From: Planoprotostelium fungivorum
Taxonomy: Eukaryota > Evosea > Variosea > Cavosteliida > Cavosteliaceae
Direction: 5' to 3'
Length of the DNA stretch: 43,394 nucleotides
Assembly (NCBI GenBank): GCA_003024175.1
Contig: MDYQ01000225.1
Location: 1-43,394 of the forward strand
In this document: positions 1-11,895 of the stretch, piece by piece
How the letters are laid out: every line of letters starts with the position of its first letter
Position numbering within the stretch: the first letter of the stretch is position 1
Program-made: the position numbers and the translations under genes
The notes under the pieces: generated by a model
What the model saw: the letters and a program-made list of their open reading frames with translations, nothing else
Told to the model about the DNA's origin: nothing
Databases searched by the model: none

Positions 1-3000
1 GCAAACATCCCCCGTCTGTTCGGAGAACGAGAGATCTACTACCGGCAGAGAGGTGAAATTTCGCCGATTTTCATCCGTCTACAACGCTTCCCAGGTGCAA
101 AATATTACGCCGTATTTCCTTATTACATTTCGAGCATCATATGGAGTATTCCTGGGACATTGGTTGAGACGGTGGTCTTCGGCTCCATCGTCTATTGGAT
201 GGCCGGGCTGAATAACGAGGCCGGAAGATATTTCTTCTTCCTCTTCATTCTCATCTCCATCTCCCTCTGCTGTGCCATGCTTTCCCGCGCTTGCGGTGCC
301 GCGTTACCCAACCCCGTCATAGGTGAGACATCTCCGCGAAATTTCACGGGAATTTCGCTGAACGGACGACAGGGTCTCTCGTGGGGTCATCTATGATTGC
401 CATCTACATCCTCTTCTCTGGTTTCTTGGTACCGAAGCAGAAGATACCCGAGCCTTGGATCTGGGCCTATTGGATCTCCTTCGTTCACTACGGTATAGAA
501 GCCATGATGATCAACAACTTTGATGATATCACGTTGTACTGTACGACGTCTCAACTGGTTCCTCCATTGGGAAGCCCTCTGTTGGACGTGCCCGTCGCAC
601 TCGGTGGATTCGGAGGTAAGATCTCATCGAAATTTCCGTGAAATGTCTCACACGCCGTGCAGGCGCGCAAGTGTGCCCGTACTCTGGTCCCACCGGTGGA
701 GCCGATTTCGTCGCGGGAGAATTCTCCTTCAGCAAGCAGTACGGCGTCAGGTGGGGCTATTGGGGTGGTCTGGCTGGTTACTATGTACTCTTCCTCTTGT
801 TCACATACTGGGGATTCAGACACTTCAACTATTCGGCAAGCGGGGGTGGTGCGGCATCTCCGTCTAAAGATGTGAGTTTTCTGGGAAATTTCGGCGTCGA
901 CGATTGACGTCGACAAAGAATGGAGAGAAACAAGAAGAGAAGGAAGAGAGTGAGGAGGAGCACAAGGATGCGGTGAAAGAGGGAGCTGTCATGGTGTTCC
1001 AGAATATAGTCTACACCGTGCCCGTGAAGGGTTCAGAAAAGAAGCTGCTCAACGGTATCAACGGTTACGTGAAACCAGGTGAGATTCTTTCGAAATTTAA
1101 AACTCCCGCCGAAAATTTCCAGGAATGTTGCTCGCCCTCATGGGTGCTTCGGGTGCCGGTAAATCGACCCTCTTGGACGTCCTCGCCCAACGGAAAAATG
1201 TCGGAAAAATAGAGGGTGACATCTTGGTCAACGGTAAAGAACCAGACAAGTTCTACCACAGGCTCGTCGGTTACGTAGAACAGACGGATTGTCACTATCC
1301 ATTCACAACGGTGGCCGAGGCCGTCGATTTCTCGGCTCGTTGTAGATTACCGAGGGACACCACGAAGGAGGAGAGAGAAGAGATGGTCGACAAGGTGATA
1401 CCTTTTCCGCGAGTTTTCCGCGAGTTTTCAACTGACATCCTACGTCAGGTGCTCAAACTATTGGGCCTAGATGTGATCGGTGGAGCTCTCGTTGGATCAG
1501 GCCCGGGTGCCGGTATCAATTTAGAAGAGAGGAAGAGGCTGTCCATTGCCGTCGAATTAGCCTCCAAACCCAGAGTTCTATTTTTAGACGAGCCCACTTC
1601 CGGCCTCGACTCGAACGGAGCCGACAAGGTACGTCTCGTTGTAGACCGTACGTAACCTGAAATCTCCCAGGTCATGGAGTCCATCAAGAAGATCTCAGAT
1701 GGAGGCTGTTCGGTCATCTGCACCATCCATCAGCCTTCACAGAGAATCTTTTCCCGCGCAACCCACTTGCTCTTACTCAAGAAGGGAGGCTACACGGCCT
1801 ATTTCGGTCCCCTCGGAGACGAGTTCAAAGACATCAAGGTGAGATGCAGAATAGAAGATGGAGGGTCGAACGTTGCACAGGGTTACTTTAAGAAGGCGAC
1901 CGGTGCGACTTGTCCCAGACTGAAGAACCCTGCGGATTTCGTGATCGAGCAGGCTGGTGCAGGTATTGGAAGAGGAGGAGAGGGAGAAGAAGACATCGCC
2001 AAGGTGTGGACTGATTCAGATCGATCGAACGAGTTGGAAGAAGAAGTGAAAAAGTTGGTGGAAGAAGAGAAGAGTAAGGAGGGAGAGAAGTTTGAACACG
2101 TGAGTTTCATTTTATTCTTCATATCTGGTATTTTATTTCTTCGATTTGGGGTCTCGAGTTTTATTTCGATTTATTCTTTCAAATTGAGATTCCCCTCGGT
2201 TTCGAATGTGACCTGATCTGACACAGGTGTACCCTCTACCTCTTTGGAGACAGTTCACTCTTTTATTCTGGAGGTTTTGGATGAGCTACTACCGTCAGCC
2301 CTTCCAATTCGTCATCATCATCTTCCGTGCTCTATTTTTAGCCTTCGTCTTCGGTACCGTATTCTTCCGCCTCAACTTCGACTCGGTGGGAATTTCTCCG
2401 GAATTTCTCCGAAATCCAACTGAAATTTCTCAGTACGGCGGCACCCTCCGTGTGTCCCTCATGTTCGTCACCGCGATCTACGCCAATTTAACCGCCTTCT
2501 CTTACTTTCCGATCAATTTTGCCAATCGGCCCATCTTCTATCGAGAGAGGGACTCTGGTATGTATCGCGTGACAGCTTGGACGTTTGCACAGGCGGCGTG
2601 TGATTTCCCGGTCATTTTATTCGGATCTTTTATTTTCTCCATACCTCTCTACTGGATCACCGGTCTACAAGCAGACGGAGGAAGGTGAGAGATTTCGGGG
2701 AAATTTCGAGGAGGGTTCTGATCGAGGGTAGGTTCTGGTATTATGTCTTTACGGTGTTGGCCTTGAACTTCTGTGCTATGTCGATCGGACAATTGTTCGG
2801 AGTTATATTTCCCACCGTTGAGGCTGGAGGTCTCATCTTCGGTTCCCTCTTTGCTATCTTCGCCCTCTGTGCAGGTGAGACGCATTTTCGTCATCTACAA
2901 CGTTGTAGATGGACGCTGACGTCATCGAGGTTTCCTCTTGCCCAGGACATCCTTCCCTCCTTATGGTATCTGGATCTACTGGATATCTTTCTTACGTTAC

Positions 3001-3370
3001 GCTGTGGAAGGTGAGAGTATTCGGCGAAACTTCCGTCTACAACGTTGTAATTCTTGCAGGGCTGTCGGTCAATGAATTGCAAGGTCTCAGTTTCAACTGT
3101 AACGAGAACGGAGGCGTCGCCGTGCCTGTCGTTGGCCCCGGTGGATTAGAATTCACTCGTTACTACTGCAGAGTCACGAGAGGAGAAGACATCATTCAAC
3201 AGTTTGGTGAGCAACACATCATCATGACGATGACGAGGAGAGAGTGCTGACGGGGAGTAGGTATGATCTACATGAAGTGGGCGGATGTGTTTGTGCTGTG
3301 GGGGATGTACTTTGTGGCTGTACTCTTGTCAGCCGTTGGACTCCGATTCATCAGACACGCAAAGAGATAA
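1..3370 (+). CDS. Full-size ABCG/PDR-type ABC transporter, 3' part (5' end outside window)
   Basis: ATP-driven membrane exporter of the ABCG/pleiotropic drug resistance family. Visible order is the end of the first membrane domain (EREIYYRQR then YYISSIIWSIPGTLVE), a linker rich in K and E, the second nucleotide-binding domain and the second membrane domain. The NBD has Walker A GASGAGKST, the ABCG-type signature LEERKRLSIAVELA, Walker B VLFLDEPTSGLDS and a switch histidine in TIHQPSQ. The second membrane domain starts PLWRQFTLLFWRFWMSYYRQ and ends with a last helix and a TAA. Exons: 1-52, 95-322, 373-615, 663-871, 919-1078, 1123-1394, 1449-1628, 1671-1838, 1881-2099, 2227-2385, 2434-2684, 2732-2874, 2930-3010, 3060-3206, 3261-3370. 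For the 2875-2929 intron I chose the earlier acceptor because it restores CAGFLLPRTSFPPYGIWIYW, typical of the family. Substrate cannot be read from sequence. Confidence 0.93.
2892..2911. repeat. Dispersed palindromic element, perfect copy 1
   Basis: CATCTACAACGTTGTAGATG is a perfect 20-base palindrome inside an ABC-transporter intron. Its half-site is the commonest dispersed motif of this window. Confidence 0.85.
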
Positions 3371-3641
3371 ACGAAACGTACCATCAATCGTGTCGAATGA
3401 TGATCAGCATCACCTCTTTTATCGTTTGTTTAGACAGTGAAAACAGGTAGATATGACACGCCTACTTCTCTTCGCTGCAGTAGTATCCATATTGGGAGGT
3501 GTTGAAAAAGCGGACGATTTATTGTTGACTTTTATTTCTTTATGTTTGTGGAAATCGTCACCGATCGCGACATCAATCGAGACATCATCAACTTCTCAGA
3601 GATCAAACATCCAAAATCAAAACACACGAAATCGTACAGAT

Positions 3642-4374
3642 ATGAAGGCACAATTCATGCAGAGTGGAGAGAATGTGTCAAAGGAACAACTGGAGAAATT
3701 AGGCGTCGATTCATGGATATTAGACGCTGATCGATGGGAAGAAGAGGGCAAGTTAGATCAGATCTGCAAACAGAGAGGTTACAACTACAAAGACGAGGTC
3801 TGGCAGACATACTCGATCGCAATGATAACATCCTGTGTAGGTCGATTCGAGAAAGATGCCAGACCTTCGTTCGAAATTAGACAATTTCCTCGTCGAGTGA
3901 GTGATACGAAACTGCATTGTGACGTAATCTCAATCGTCACAGACACATTCATGACGACGAAGAGATCCGCTTCATCTTAGAAGGAGGCGGTTACTTTGAC
4001 GTCCGAGATGCAAAGTCCAATTCGGATGATTGGATCAGAATCACCGTCGAGAAGGGAGACATGATCGTATTGGTGAGATGTCTCAACGTTTCACACGAAG
4101 TGACATCATCACAGCCACCGGGCATCTACCATCGATTCCTTCCGGACGACAACATGTTCTTCCATGTGATGAGACTCTTTCAAGGAGAGCCTGTCTGGTG
4201 AGTTCCATCATACTTTTTGCATGAGAAACGCATTGTTCTAGGAACATCATGTCATGGATAATCGTCGATCATCATGGTTGACCTTCTCTCAGGACACCAC
4301 ACAACCGTTCAGATCTGACCGACCAACGAAAGGCTAGATTAGAATACGTGAAGAAGTATGTCGAGGCCAATTGA
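3642..4374 (+). CDS. ADI1: Acireductone dioxygenase (methionine salvage)
   Basis: Cupin-fold metalloenzyme that oxidises acireductone to the keto acid precursor of methionine (Fe form) in the methionine salvage pathway; cytosolic or nuclear in relatives. Five exons (3642-3797, 3841-3896, 3943-4072, 4115-4197, 4293-4374) give 168 residues, close to the family's usual 160-180. Metal ligands are visible: [11 protein letters not shown] supplies H-x-H-x4-E and GIYHRF supplies the last histidine. [11 protein letters not shown] and GEPVWTPHNR are family hallmarks. The ATG at 3642 is chosen because family members begin just before the SKEQL(E)KLGV segment. The reading frame stays open upstream to an ATG at 3453 that would add a hydrophobic leader (MTRLLLFAAVV), which I regard as untranslated or an alternative start. 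It converges with the Swi5 gene, 78 bases away. Confidence 0.92.
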
Positions 4375-4452
4375 AGTTTTATATACATGAGAAGAGAACA
4401 TGTGTCATCAGTAATGGATGATGGAACATCAGCGACACGAATGACATCCTCT

Positions 4453-4882
4453 TCAATCTTCGAGTTCTAAACCGTATTGTTGATACATGTCCTTCGTGGT
4501 GAGACCCTCCATGACAGCTGATCTGGATTGAGTTCTAGATGTGTGCATGTGACTCACCCAACCGACCGAGCAGCATCTGTCCGGCGTCTTTTGCATCATT
4601 GTAATCGTGTAACATTTGCAGGTGTCTCTTGTGCAACGTCTCCACTTCACTGATGAGATTTAGAGGCTCTGGAACAATGGTGTCGCCGTCTCACTCTGCG
4701 ATCTTCCTCTTTCTTTCTAAACGTATCTTGATGTCGGTCAATTGTGTGTGAGCTGCTTGACATCTCTGTAAAAGTTGTTCTCTCTGATCGTTTGAGATGA
4801 CAAGTGATTTCTTCTGTGGAGAGACATCCTGATCCTTCTTTTCACTCTCTTTACTCGTCGATGGTGCACGACTCTTCTTCAT
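4453..4882 (-). CDS. SWI5: Swi5-family DNA recombination factor
   Basis: Small coiled-coil partner of Sfr1 that assists Rad51/Dmc1 filaments during homologous recombination; nuclear in relatives. Three exons on the minus strand (4695-4882, 4558-4649, 4453-4517) give 114 residues. The C-terminal half carries the conserved Swi5 core: LHDYNDAKDAGQMLLGRLA followed by EGLTTKDMYQQYGLELED, closely matching the animal and yeast C-terminus. The N-terminus is lysine/serine-rich (SKESEKKDQDVSPQKK), then a helix QREQLLQRCQAAHTQLTDIK. For the first intron (4650-4694) the acceptor giving IADEVETLHKRH was chosen; nearer AGs introduce stops. Its start faces the eIF5B gene 274 bases away, so the two may share a divergent promoter. 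Confidence 0.88.
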
Positions 4883-5156
4883 CTCGGTTAGATGCGATGT
4901 TCAATCGATTCCGAGAAATATTACATCTACAATCAATTCGTCTGAACAGATCGCGCTCGTGCATAGCTATCAATGTACAAGTGCTTTCAACGACAGGAAA
5001 CGTCCCTCATCTCACAGACCACCCGCAGTAGAGACGAATGTCTGAACATGAGCTTCTTGTTACCTTCTAATGTCTGTCATCTTCAGAAATCAGAAATCGT
5101 TCGGCTAACCTCGTGGGTTTTTTTGTGCGACACAACACATACACCAGTCCGATCCG

Positions 5157-8100
5157 ATGGATCGATCGAGACTCTTCCAGAGTAGTTCCATCTTGAAGCA
5201 GAGTTTGTCGAGCTCTATCGGTCTGATCGATCAGTATTATGATGATTTTGAAGATGCAGATTTGGATTTGATCGACAGAGAGCTGAGAGCAGAGGATAAG
5301 AAATTCTTCGGTGAGTAGATCAGAGATCAATTGGTGCAGACCTGACAATTCATTTCACAGACGAAGCCAGCGTCGAAGTCGATGAAGACGAACTTATGCG
5401 AATCATCTTTGAATCTAGAGGTCAAGGCAAAGAGGAAGAAGAATCTCCATCCATATCTCTCGCGGGTGTGCCGTGTGCATTTTCCACCTCCGTCTGACCT
5501 CCTTCCAGCGTCTTTCCCTCCCTCCGTCGTCTTTCGCATCGTCGTTCACGATGCCGATCGAGAAGACATTACTAGTCGTCACGTGTTGGTGTGGCCCAAG
5601 ATCGAATTAGAATCCCTCCTCCTCTACTCTTCGAAAGCATTAGACAAGGGCATCTTTCCATCCGATCTCAAACTGTTGTCATTGTGGACGGCCGCAGGAG
5701 AGAAAGTTCCAGACGTCAAGTACTTGTGTGAGTCTCTCATCGAAACATGTGACGTTGGTGATGGATGTAGCCGATCGAGGAGAGGCAGAGTATTATCTGA
5801 CTGAATTTCCTGATGTACCGTGGGTCATCCATCCTGATCGGGCCAACATACCGAAACCTACCTACACGAAGGTGATCGCGATCTCTCACGATGTTCGTGT
5901 ATTGATGTGACGACGTGATGTGATGTTCGTTTCGGTCATCGTAGAGAAGATGATGTCATCGTGATGACGATGTCTGCATCCTGTCGAATGTAGATTCTGA
6001 TGGAATTTCAGAATGTACCGGTGGACGTACCCCTCATGGAGTTACGTAAGGAAGGAAATACGTACGTCAAGTTGGATTCCTCTCTCAGGTCCCCCGTCTG
6101 CTGTGTCTTAGGTCACGTGGATGCGGGTGAAGTTTCTTCGAAATTTGCGTCAAATTTTCGTCAAATTTTCCAGGCAAGACGTCCATATTGGATCGCATTC
6201 GCAGATCTAGGGTGGCAGCCGGCGAGGCAGGAGGTATCTACAACGTCTCGTTCAATTGCGACACACATCGATCATACTATCGCAGATCACATCAATCGAC
6301 GATACGAACACCATAACAAAACATATAAATCGAAATAAAATAAAATAAAACAGGTATCACACAGCAGATCGCCGCCACATTGGTATCCATCGAAGACATA
6401 GCAGCCGAAACCGTCTCAATCAATCGATCCCACAACTTCACCCTGAAAATTCCCGGAATTCTCGTCATCGACACACCGGGTCACGAGAGCTTCAGCAATC
6501 TACGTAAGTGTCGACGTCGACGTACGTATCGATCTCTGTACAGGTACCAGGGGCTCCACCCTGTGTGACGTAGCCATCCTCGTTGTAGATATCCATTCTG
6601 GCCTGCAGATGCAGACCATTGAATCGATCAAGTTGCTGCAATCGAAGAGAGCTCCTTTCGTCATCGCGTTGAACAAGGTCGATCGAGTGTACGGATGGAA
6701 ATCCGTCACAAACTCTCCGTTCAAGGTGAGATGATCTGTCTGTGCATCACGATGATCATCGCGATGCGACCGCATGTCGGAGCGTGATCGTGCACGATCG
6801 CAATCACATCATCACTCTCACGATCATCACATCGTCACGATCATCACTCACTATCACGATCATCACTCACCATCACGATCATCATCTCACGATCATCACA
6901 CTCAACCTTCACAGGACAGTTTGAAAGTACAAACCGAAGAAGTGGTTCAAGAGTTTGAAAAGAAGATGGAAGCCGTCATCGCAGAGCTCGCCATGCAGCA
7001 GGTCCGTCTACAACGGTTCATCGTTTTGAAACCGCTCAGGTCAACGCCGTTCCTTACTACAAGAACAAAGATTTCCGCAAGTGTCCGGCCATCGTACCTA
7101 CATCAGCTGTGACTGGAGAGGGCATACCTGACCTTCTCCTCCTCTTACCTCTACTCTCTCAAAAGTTTCTCAGCGACAGAATCACGAAGAGAGATGCGGT
7201 AGAGTGCAACGTGTTGGAGGTGAAATTTCGATGAAAACTCGATGGATTTTCGTTGATAATGAAAACAGGTGAAAGTACAAGACGGTGTGGGAAGTACTCT
7301 GGATGTTCTCCTCTTGAACGGTTCACTGAATCGAGGTGAGAAATTTCCCTGAAAATTTGGAGAAATATCTCAGATTCTTCAGGTGACAAGATCATGTTGT
7401 GTACTCTCAACGGTGCTGTCACCACTAAGATCCAAACCATACTCGAATCTTCCAACATGGTGAATTTCCACGAGATTTCAGATCACGTGACTGATCATCT
7501 CGATAGAAGTCGGCATCTGGTGTACAGAGGATAGAAGGAGCGATCGGAGCGAGATTGATCTGCAAGGGAGCAGAAAAAACATTGGCGGGAACAGAGTTAC
7601 ACGTGATCGGACCCAAAACAAACGAAGTCGAACTGAAGAAGAAGGTGAGAAGAGAGATATATAGACTCAGTCGCGTGTTTTTTTGATCATCCAGTCGATG
7701 TACATTCGGAATCGATTCCACGTGATCGATACGAGTGTACACACACGAAGTTGATTGATTATACGCCTCACGCTCGAATGTGATGGCGTTCATCAGAATG
7801 ATGATAAAAAATAGGTAGAAGCCGAGCTAGAAACTGCGACGTCTTATCTCAGCTCCGGTTCAAACGGAGGCGTTCACGTTCAAGCTTCCTCTTTAGGAAG
7901 TTTAGAAGCCCTGCTGGACTTTTTGAAGGTGATGGAGAATCCGTGGGAGCCCCTATGTCAGATTGACACGTCTGACAGGCATCCGACATCCCCGTCGGCA
8001 GTATCGGCATCGGAGATCCGAACAAGAAGGACGTCATGAAGTCTTCCAACGGTCAGATTTCGATTTGAAATTTGAATCCTGAATGATCGACAGGCTACAA

Positions 8101-8881
8101 GTGCATGTTGCTGTTCGATGTCCACATTTCGAACCCGTTGAGAAAAATGGCTGAAGACTCCGGGGTGACTATCATTGCTGCAGATGTCATCTATCACCTG
8201 TGCGATGAGTTCAGACGGTGAGTCATCCATCATCACCATCATGATGTGATCATCCTCTGATGTCATCGTGATGATGAGCATTCAGGTTGATGAGAACGAG
8301 ACAAATGACTGGTGAAGTGCAACGAGGCATCTATCCGTTCATCGCCACTGTCATGGAGGAGTACGTGATGAAGAAGGCTGATCCCATCATCATCGGCATG
8401 CACGTCGAGGGATACCTCCGTGTCGGTGCTCCGTTGGTCGTACCTAGACAAGGTCAAGCTTGGCTCGACATCGGAACCGTGAGATCATCACCGTAATCAT
8501 CATCATCGTAATCATCATCGTAATCATCATCGTAATCATCATCGTAATCATCATCGTAATCATCATCACTACATACGATCTCCATCATCAGACGTCTGAA
8601 CCTCACAGGTCGGTGCCATTCGAAGATTAGACAGCCCAGCTCCCATGACCAGCGTTCAAGACGAGCTCGTTCTCATCAAAATCGTTCCACCGAAAGACAA
8701 GACGGGCAGAACTGTCATCTTTGGCAGAGACTTCACTGCTTTGGATCAAATCTATCCAAAGTTAAAGTCTCCCAACGACATCGCAACAAAGGCACGCATG
8801 CAGAATCTGGGGACGAAAGAAGAGAAGGCGTGGCTGAGAAAGTTCATGAAGGTGTATGGATTCCTCGTGAAAGAAGAATAA
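5157..8881 (+). CDS. EIF5B: eIF5B/IF2-type translation initiation GTPase
   Basis: Ribosome-dependent GTPase that joins the large and small subunits at the start codon. Eighteen exons sum to 809 residues: 5157-5310, 5361-5465, 5509-5727, 5771-5871, 5994-6126, 6174-6233, 6354-6503, 6544-6725, 6915-7001, 7040-7219, 7269-7335, 7383-7459, 7507-7644, 7815-7928, 7979-8051, 8094-8217, 8286-8478, 8609-8881. The G domain starts near residue 225: G1 GHVDAGKTS, switch [17 protein letters not shown], then SAVTGEG. Domains II-IV follow ([14 protein letters not shown], then [15 protein letters not shown]) and the usual C-terminal helix ([12 protein letters not shown]). The N-terminal 220 residues are shorter than in animals or yeast and include an acidic stretch and a folded-looking segment (about residues 90-155, [18 protein letters not shown] onward) that resembles a doublecortin/ubiquitin-like fold. 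It could instead be a paralogue of the main eIF5B. Confidence 0.93.
6800..6905 (+). repeat. ATCACGATCATCACTCAC-type repeat in eIF5B intron
   Basis: Imperfect repeats of ATCACGATCATCACTCAC fill much of the 189-base intron 6726-6914, making it about four times longer than the usual intron of this gene. Confidence 0.75.
8492..8567 (+). repeat. Tandem 12-mer CGTAATCATCAT in eIF5B intron
   Basis: About six tandem copies of CGTAATCATCAT lie in the intron 8479-8608 of the eIF5B gene. Copy number is probably variable. Confidence 0.85.
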
Positions 8882-9089
8882 AGAAGATGATGATCGCGAC
8901 GGTGGATGTGTGGCTCAAAGTGGACACGACAGTGACAATTGAATTAAATGCCATTGACTTCCCAGATGAGAACCACGTTAAGTAAGGTGTTACCTCGGTA
9001 AGCCAACCGTGTAACACAGCGGCACCCGTGGGTTGACGAAATGCGTCTACGTCAAGCAATTCTCGATCGGATCATCCATTGCGAACACG

Positions 9090-9982
9090 ATGACCAACAC
9101 CCTCGTCCTTAATGCCATCGAATATGTGAAGAAGGAGGTGATTCATATACCATACACAGTCGAATGATCACATTTCAACAGATGGCGGCCAATGATGTAT
9201 CACACGATTGGTCACACATCGAGCGAGTCTGGAAGACGGCGAAGACTATCGCTGTGTCCGAAAACATTCAAGATGTAGAGGCAGTTGAACTTGGAGCTCT
9301 CCTCCACGATATCGCAGATTGGAAGTATTCCGGCAGGTGCATCCATCGCCATCATCCATCCTCTTAGTGCATGCAGTGAGACGGCTGGTGCTGAGGCCGC
9401 CCGAAAGTTTTTGGAATCACAGAATGTTCCAGCGGAACGAGTCTATCTGGTCCGTTTCACTTCTATCCCATCTCAGACACTGACCTCTCTGCAGATCGTC
9501 AGCATCGTCGAGAATGTCGGCTTCAAGAACGAACTGGCTGGAAAATTGAAGGTTTTCCCCGAGTTAGGTGACCTCTTTCAAACCTTTCTCGTCTCACATC
9601 GTCACAGCCGCCGTTCAAGATGCAGATCGTCTCGATGGTGATTCATTCTTCATATCATTCAATCATCACACACATTCGACATCACCTCTAATTAAAGATA
9701 GCCATCGGTGCCGTCGGTATTGCCAGATGTTTCACCTTCGGTGGAGTTCGAAACCGTCCATTACATGATCCCAATCAGCCACCCCTGATTGGATTAACAA
9801 AGGAAGACTACGTCAAAGTGTCCACGAGCAACCCACCCTCTATCAACCACTTTTACGAGAAGCTGTTGACTCTGAAAGACAAGATGAAGACGGAGACGGG
9901 CAAGATGATGGCACAGAAGCGACACGAATTCATGGAACAATATTTGGCTCAGTTTCTGGCCGAATGGGACGGAAAGGCTTGA
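9090..9982 (+). CDS. HD-domain metal-dependent phosphohydrolase, YedJ-like
   Basis: Predicted cytosolic HD-superfamily hydrolase; substrate unknown. Six exons (9090-9137, 9182-9336, 9377-9449, 9495-9567, 9608-9637, 9702-9982) give 219 residues, about the size of bacterial YedJ. Seen directly: NDVSHDWSHIERVWKTAK (first His and HD-like motif), LLHDIADWK (the HD doublet) and VQDADRLDAIGAVGIARCF (the final Asp). The end, PPSINHFYEKLLTLKDKM, matches the YedJ-family C-terminus, where a helix pair follows the HD core. The acceptor ending at 9701 (AAAGATAG) is used because it restores DRLDAIGAVG. The next gene (methyltransferase) converges on it with 90 bases between stop codons. Eukaryotic members are known but sparse, so older bacterial ancestry is possible. 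Confidence 0.88.
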
Positions 9983-10072
9983 TAAAGAATGATGTGTGGA
10001 TGATGGTGGATGCTGATGTGATTCATCTTTGGATGACATCATCTGATGATGTCGATAGTGATCACACTTTTA

Positions 10073-11315
10073 TCAATCGATCATGAGATTATTATCTCTG
10101 ATCTGTTTCTGAAAGCACAAGATCCTCAGATCCGTAAAGACATCCACCTCATGTTGCATCATCATGGCACCTCCTGATCACGTTCGTCACCACATCATCG
10201 TCTATATCTTTCACCTGTCTGTTTCACGAACAAATCCAACAGTTCATCTTTCGTGTGATTACAAGACACGACGATGAGATAGCCCCCCGGCTTCAATATC
10301 CGTATGACCTATCACCAATGAGCATCTAAATATAGAGCATTCGTCTCGTTGTAGATGGTCACAAAAGAATGAAACTCACCTCTTCACGGTATGTCTCGAC
10401 TGCCGGTGGTTCACCCTTTTCCTCAGGTATCTGTTTCAATGAGATTCGAAATATTCAAACGAATAAAACACACCTCGTCAGGCACCAAATTAGATGAGAC
10501 CATGGCAATACTGTCTAATGTTCCTTTATCGTAGATGACCTGAGGTGAGATCAGATGATGAGTCTTCGTGATGTCTTCACCTCGAAACGATCGTCGCTGA
10601 ATGAAGACTGCAAGATGTCATCTTCGATGTATGAGATGTGATGCATCGACTCGGCGTGCGACTGTTGAATACTCTTGGCTAATTCGATCGCAGATTCGCT
10701 GAAATCAGATCCCGTGATCCTAATGAGTGTCAATGTCCATCGGCTCGAGTGATTGATGATGCTAGAGTCTCACTTCTCAAAGCCAATGGTAGACAGAGCT
10801 TCACAAAAATGTCCATTACCTGTTCGATCAGTGGAAAGCATGAGGAGATGACACGTACCTGTGCCCAGATCTAAGATGGATGATTGATTACCTTTTGTGA
10901 TGTTAGAAAGAGATGAGGGAAGATGATTAACCAACTCACTGATTCCAATCAATTGTTTGATTAACATCAGACTGACCGCGACACATTCATTTCCGTACCA
11001 CACGAAGAGAGAATCTAAGATGGGTTCTTCTCCAGCAGGATCACGATCTTTCAACAATTGCTGGAACGTATCCATCTGATTCGGCGAGTTACTGATATGA
11101 TGTGATGTGATGAGAACAGTTAGACTCACTTGTTGTGTGTATGTCATATTCCAATACGATTTGGGGTTGTTGAGCGTCATCGAGAGCATCAGAGGAACAA
11201 AGAAGTTCAGCATCGGATTATCGGCCGGTACCTCTTCTGCCTCCTCATTGAACCGATAGAACCCTGAAGGTTGTGGTTCTACAGGTCGATCCCGTCCTGT
11301 CATTCGATCTTCCAT
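10073..11315 (-). CDS. EFM4: EEF1A lysine methyltransferase 2 (Efm4/METTL10-like)
   Basis: SAM-dependent class I methyltransferase; the family methylates a lysine on translation elongation factor 1A. Eight minus-strand exons (11130-11315, 10859-11075, 10774-10819, 10581-10719, 10474-10539, 10380-10430, 10215-10308, 10073-10173) give 299 residues. Motif I is SILDLGTGNGHFCEAL, the adenine-binding acidic residue follows in ITGSDFSESAIELAKS, then the post-I motif ISYIEDDIL. The family block VIYDKGTLDSIAM and the late motif VIRILKPGGYLIVVSCN with the ending LCFQKQ fit METTL10/Efm4 rather than other methyltransferases. The N-terminal 60 residues and the insert before motif I are longer than usual. 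The intron at 10309-10379 carries one copy of the CGTTGTAGAT element. Confidence 0.9.
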
Positions 11316-11895
11316 CGGCAGGTGATCTGATCCAGCCTTTAAATTCTTTCACCCAGAATTTATTGTTTGCATGGGGAGACAACCAACCATGATGGATACC
11401 ATGATGAACTATAAGATGAACCATCGTGGGAGGGTAAGATGGACCATCTGATTCGGTTTTTCCGGTTGGTAGTCAAATGGTGCATTGAGAATGGATCACT
11501 TCTCTCCCGACTACTGGAATATGCATGACAAAAAAATTAGTGATCCAAATGCATGGATACCAACCAGAAAAACCAAATCATCTCCTCACCTCACCAACGA
11601 TATCGACCAACGACTCAGTTTCCGATAAATCGGGTGATTCCGAGCTTCACCCCACCGCTTTGCGGGGTCACGCCCGCACCAGCCCTGATGAGGTCCTTAT
11701 GACTGAGATTCCACTCACTTAAACAGCGCAAGGACGGATGGTTGCCTTGGCGTACAGTGGCAGCTGTCTGTGTGTACGCACATAAAGTGATGAGCTGCCT
11801 GCGTCGGTGACAGGCACTCGAAAATCAGAAGAAGTATCGATTGCCTGCCTATCTCACTCAGAACACATTCCAGGGCAGCAAACGAGACCCAAAGG
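11316..11895. other. Intergenic region without a supported gene
   Basis: No reading frame here looks like conserved protein. A partly self-complementary pair of segments (TGCATGGATACCAACCAG near 11550 and CGGTTGGTAGTC near 11460) may be part of a degenerate inverted repeat. The TCTACAACG element common elsewhere in the window is absent. The segment probably holds the upstream region of the first homeobox gene. Confidence 0.5.

Noticed and set aside
2930-2946. Later acceptor (CCCAG at 2942-2946) for the ABC-transporter intron
   Set aside because: It gives HPSLLMVSGSTGYL, which does not fit the family; the earlier AG at 2929 restores the expected FLLPRTSFPPYGIWIYW.
3453-3641. N-terminal hydrophobic extension of the acireductone dioxygenase
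   Set aside because: The frame is open, but the family starts close to the ATG at 3642 and works in the cytosol; a secreted version is unlikely.
11640-11720. CTGATGAG and CTGA strings suggesting a hammerhead ribozyme or C/D-box RNA
   Set aside because: No GAAA core partner for a hammerhead and wrong spacing for C and D boxes; likely chance.
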